DNA of 17,989 bases from Chloroflexota bacterium (GTDB lineage Bacteria; Chloroflexota; Anaerolineae; Thermoflexales; Thermoflexaceae): the NCBI GenBank assembly GCA_030550075.1, contig JAUQQB010000011.1, positions 1 through 17,989 of the forward strand. Reading direction: 5' to 3'. How positions within the stretch are numbered: position 1 is the stretch's first letter; the number at the start of each line of letters is the position of its first letter. Position numbers and translations under genes: made by a program. Of the stretch, positions 15,523 through 17,989 are shown piece by piece. Under the pieces are notes generated by a model. It worked only from the letters and a program-made list of their open reading frames with translations. It had not been told where the DNA came from and did not search any database.

Positions 15523-15600
15523 GTAGTCGGGCACGCAAGTGCCTGTTCTCTTTTTGTGAACGCTTAGACGGGCACTCCGCTTCGCTTCGTGCCCGACTAC
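15523..15600 (+). repeat. REPIN-like 78-bp inverted-repeat element, unit 1
   Basis: Ends are a perfect 13-bp inverted repeat, GTAGTCGGGCACG and CGTGCCCGACTAC. Each half also folds alone: GGGCACGCAAGTGCC on the left, CGGGCAC...GTGCCCG on the right. It is nearly identical to unit 2, exactly 100 bp downstream. The two-REP-in-opposite-orientation layout resembles REPIN or small non-autonomous MITE elements. No transposase is encoded in the window. Confidence 0.9.
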
Positions 15601-15622
15601 AAACAAAGGGCTTTTCCCGTTC

Positions 15623-15700
15623 GTAGTCGGGCACGCAAGTGCCCGTTCTCTTTTTGTGAACGCTTAGACGGGCACTCCGCTTCGCTTCGTGCCCGACTAC
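15623..15700 (+). repeat. REPIN-like 78-bp inverted-repeat element, unit 2
   Basis: Same 13-bp ends and internal hairpins as unit 1, differing at a single visible base in the left hairpin (GCCCGTTC against GCCTGTTC). The 22-bp spacer AAACAAAGGGCTTTTCCCGTTC between units is partly repeated after unit 2. The unit ends 21 bp before the histidine-kinase stop codon, and the pair fills most of the 15511-15712 gap. Confidence 0.9.
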
Positions 15701-15721
15701 AAACAGGGGCCTTTTATGGTT

Positions 15722-17332
15722 TCATGAAGCCTGGGGGTTTGCCCCTTTCGATGCTCGCATCTCTGACGCGCCTCCGGGAGATCCTCGGGGGCGCGGGATG
15801 GAGAAACTGAACGAGGAGCCCCGCCCTGGGGTGCTCTCGACCCAGATCCGCCCCCCATGGGCTTCCACGATTGCCCGGGCCAGATACAACCCCAATCCGG
15901 TCCCTGGGGTCTGTCGTGTCCGGGCCGCGCTGGCCCGATAGAACCGCTCGAAGATCCGCTCTTGCTCTTCCGGCGGGATTCCGATCCCCTCATCGGTGAC
16001 CGTGACGATCACCTCCCGCGGCATCGCACGTCCGGAGATTCGGATGGTTCCCCCCTGGGGGGAATACTTGATGGCGTTGCTCACCAGGTTCGCCAGCACC
16101 TGCTCCAGCCGGCGAGGGTCGCCCTGAATCAGCGGGAAATCCCGGGGGAAATCCACCACAATGAAGTGCCGGTCCGTCTGCGGGCGGAATCGATCCGCCA
16201 CCCGCTCCGCCAGCTCGTCCAGCGCCACTTCCACAAATTGCAATTCCAGAGCCCCGGCCTGCAACCGGGAGGCATCCAGGAGGTTATCGATCAGCTGCGT
16301 CAACCGATCTGCTTCCTCTTCGATGATCGCGGCGATCTGTCGCACCATCCCCGCATCCCATGTGGCATCCTCCCGCCGCAACGTCCCGGCGTATCCCTTA
16401 ATAATCGAGACGGGTGTCTTGAGCTCGTGGGAGATGATCGAGATGAACGTGGATTTCAACTCCTCGGCCTCGCGGATGCGCGTCATATCCCGAACCACGC
16501 CGATGATGTTCACCAGACGGCCCGTGCGGTCCAGAAGAGGGGAGTATGTAATCCCCACCGCCACCCGCCCCCCGTCGCGTCGGATCAGATCCCCCTCCAC
16601 ATAGATCGGCTTGTCCCCGGCCAGAGGCCAACCCCCAGCCTCCGCCTCCGCCAGGGTCATGCCGGAGCGACGGGGATTGAGGATCACTACCTCATCGTGG
16701 GGGCGGCCGAGGGCTTCGGCGGGGGACCGTCCGGTCAGACGGGCCATCGCCCGGTTGAAGACCTGGATGCGATGGGCAGGATCGAGGATGATCACCCCAT
16801 CGGCGGTGGCCTCGATGATTGCTTCCAGCCGTCGTTTCTCTGTCGCCAGTTGCTGATACAGCTTGGCGTTATGGACCGCGATGGCGGCCTGATCGGCGAA
16901 GGCGCGCAGGACCAGCCGGTCATCATAGGTGAACGCGGTTCCAAAGGTGCGGAAAACCACCAGGAGGCCCAGGAGATCCTCCCCCACCATCAGCGGAAGG
17001 GCCACGGCTTGCTGGGCTTCTACGCGGAGCCAGCGGGCGATCTGGGTGAGCACCCGTTCCACTTCCACTCGCCCCCAGGCCTCCGGATACGCGGGGAGTT
17101 GGGCCAGCAGGGCATCCAGCTCTTCCCAGCGAGTTTCCGGCAAACCATAGGCGGCGCGGATGGCGAAGGCATCCTCTTCTCGCAGCGCGATGAATGCCAC
17201 CTGCCCGGCCAGTATCTCCGCTGCTGCCTCAACCACCAGCCGCAACACCGCGTCCAGATCCAGCTGTGCCGTGATCGCCCGGGTGATCTCCAGGAGATAA
17301 TCTCGCTGTCGAACCCGAAAATCCGTCAGCAT
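15722..17332 (-). CDS. Cytosolic GAF-PAS sensor histidine kinase
   Basis: With the ATG at 17332 the protein has 536 residues and no membrane span. A GAF domain (about 10-158) is followed by a short coiled linker, a PAS domain (about 165-285; IIEATADGVIILD, VVRDMT), HisKA with phospho-acceptor H302 in SHELKTP, and a HATPase_c domain with the N box N419 (LEQVLANLVSNAIKYS), DEGIGIP (447-453) and GTGLGL (477-482). The last roughly 25 residues are a variable tail. AGGAG lies eight bases before 17332; an in-frame ATG at 17365 with a weaker site would add 11 residues. No response regulator is in the window, so its partner and signal are unknown. It is transcribed divergently from rpsT. Confidence 0.92.
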   Translation of the reverse strand: MLTDFRVRQRDYLLEITRAITAQLDLDAVLRLVVEAAAEILAGQVAFIALREEDAFAIRAAYGLPETRWEELDALLAQLPAYPEAWGRVEVERVLTQIARWLRVEAQQAVALPLMVGEDLLGLLVVFRTFGTAFTYDDRLVLRAFADQAAIAVHNAKLYQQLATEKRRLEAIIEATADGVIILDPAHRIQVFNRAMARLTGRSPAEALGRPHDEVVILNPRRSGMTLAEAEAGGWPLAGDKPIYVEGDLIRRDGGRVAVGITYSPLLDRTGRLVNIIGVVRDMTRIREAEELKSTFISIISHELKTPVSIIKGYAGTLRREDATWDAGMVRQIAAIIEEEADRLTQLIDNLLDASRLQAGALELQFVEVALDELAERVADRFRPQTDRHFIVVDFPRDFPLIQGDPRRLEQVLANLVSNAIKYSPQGGTIRISGRAMPREVIVTVTDEGIGIPPEEQERIFERFYRASAARTRQTPGTGLGLYLARAIVEAHGGRIWVESTPGRGSSFSFSIPRPRGSPGGASEMRASKGANPQAS

Positions 17333-17386
17333 CCCTGGCGCTCCTGTTCCTGGGCCGACCCTCATCCTATGCGTTCCCTCTTCTTC

Positions 17387-17392
17387 ATTATA
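17387..17392 (-). promoter_or_regulatory. Likely -10 element of the histidine-kinase gene
   Basis: Perfect TATAAT on the minus strand (17392 to 17387). The nearest -35-like hexamer, TTGAGG, is only 14 bp away, so the -35 is weak or absent. A start near 17380 would give a 5' UTR of about 48 nt to the preferred ATG at 17332. Confidence 0.5.
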
Positions 17393-17492
17393 CGTTTCTT
17401 TTCCCTCCTCAACCCCCCTTCAGTTTATAGAGGGAGAAAAAAGAGGATGCCCATAAGACCGGGTTTAGCAAGTCGGCGGAAGCCCCTGTCTG

Positions 17493-17522
17493 TTGACGAA
17501 AGACCCGTATCCCGGATAGAAT
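17493..17522 (+). promoter_or_regulatory. Promoter of rpsT
   Basis: TTGACG (17493-17498) and TAGAAT (17517-17522) are separated by 18 bp. The predicted start near 17529 gives a leader of about 40 nt before the rpsT TTG. Confidence 0.75.
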
Positions 17523-17568
17523 ATGTGAGCGGTTGTTTCAGAAGATTCCAGGCCCAGGAGGTGCATCC

Positions 17569-17859
17569 TTGCCAAACACAAAATCCGCGTTGAAAGAGTT
17601 GCGGAAGTCGGAGCGGCGGCGACAACGGAATCGTATGATTCGCACACGGGCTCGCACGTTTGTGAAGTATGCCCGTCAGGCGATCGCCCAGGCGGACCTG
17701 GAAGCGGCGAGGAAGGCCATCCAGGAGGCTTGTCGGGAGCTGGACCAGGCGGCTCGCAAGGGGGTAATCCACAAGAACACCGCCGCCCGCCTTAAATCCC
17801 GCCTGATGCAACAGTTCAACCGAACCTTCCGCCCGGTTCAGGTGACGGTGTCAGCCTGA
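17569..17859 (+). CDS. rpsT: 30S ribosomal protein S20 (bS20)
   Basis: Small, Lys/Arg/Ala-rich helical protein of the 30S subunit that binds 16S rRNA. The 96-residue sequence has the S20 hallmark N-terminus LPNTKSALKELRKSERRRQR (first residue read as Met), then IRTRARTFVKYARQAI and the C-terminal KGVIHKNTAARLKSRLMQQF. I chose the TTG at 17569 because AGGAGGTG lies seven bases upstream and the family begins at this MPN(T/I)KSA position. A longer reading from an ATG at 17533 adds unconserved residues. E. coli rpsT also starts with UUG and is translationally autoregulated, so the same may apply here. Its own promoter is at 17493-17522, and it is the only plus-strand gene in the window. Confidence 0.96.
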   Translation: MPNTKSALKELRKSERRRQRNRMIRTRARTFVKYARQAIAQADLEAARKAIQEACRELDQAARKGVIHKNTAARLKSRLMQQFNRTFRPVQVTVSA

Positions 17860-17972
17860 AATGCCCGGATGATTCGGAGAAACGGGGTAACGATTCAGCC
17901 ATCCTCGCGCAGCGCCATACGGATATGGGGGTTTCACTCAGGTTTTCTTCTGGGGGCTTTGGGGGCCGAGCC

Positions 17973-17989
17973 GCGCGCCAAAGGCGCGC
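17973..17989. repeat. GC hairpin at the right window edge
   Basis: GCGCGCC-AAA-GGCGCGC, a perfect 7-bp stem 114 nt after the rpsT stop. It may be a terminator stem, but the following bases are outside the window. The rest of 17860-17972 shows no gene. Confidence 0.55.

Noticed and set aside
15389..15634. Open frames encoding SRARSEAECPSKRS-like peptides over the repeat elements, also near 5-295
   Set aside because: These are translations of the REPIN-like repeat itself and recur wherever it does; not genes.
15515..15712. CRISPR array, because of direct repeats with a regular 100-bp period
   Set aside because: Only two units, repeats of 78 bp with near-identical 22-bp spacers, and no cas genes; the terminal inverted repeats fit a REPIN or MITE-like element.

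Overview
The window reads as chromosomal DNA from a GC-rich, probably thermophilic bacterium. The overall protein style, class and gene mix (short-type LeuC, long PHP-type DnaE, a sortase beside a Pro/Ser-stalk surface protein, many small intergenic palindromes) best fits Chloroflexota, perhaps near Thermoflexus. That placement is inference, not a computed assignment. All recognised genes lie on the minus strand except rpsT at the right edge.

Right to left on the minus strand, a cytosolic GAF-PAS histidine kinase (15722-17332) diverges from rpsT (plus, 17569-17859). It is followed by a repeat-bearing spacer, dnaE (11215-15222), a divergent plsY-like gene (10465-11052) and a SIR2 deacylase gene (9650-10366). 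A 722-bp spacer without a recognisable gene comes next, then a secreted, membrane-anchored Pro/Ser-stalk protein (8058-8927) and a sortase (6986-7693).

The left 7 kb is a branched-chain amino acid operon: ilvB-ilvN-ilvC-leuA-leuC. It covers acetolactate synthase, ketol-acid reductoisomerase and the first steps of the leucine branch. ilvD, leuD and leuB are not in the window. In front of ilvB lies a complete, previously easy-to-miss control region. It holds a TTGACA-17-TATAAA promoter, a 36-codon leader ORF in which 15 of residues 5-23 are Leu, Ile or Val, a small pause-type hairpin, a 13-nt strand at the end of the leader ORF that is perfectly complementary to the terminator, and a 15-bp perfect stem followed by TTTTT. 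This has every part of a ribosome-mediated transcription attenuator and is the strongest finding.

Other structure worth attention: (1) a 78-bp inverted-repeat element of REPIN-like design, present as two copies at exactly 100-bp spacing upstream of dnaE and as a truncated, inverted copy 3 bp beyond the leuC stop codon; (2) short palindromes with a GAATTC centre sitting inside the dnaE reading frame, read in two different frames, one flanked by a 9-bp direct duplication that makes an in-frame 13-codon insertion; (3) a sortase next to a candidate substrate whose sorting-like motif is LGRTG instead of LPXTG; (4) several families of short GC-rich intergenic hairpins.
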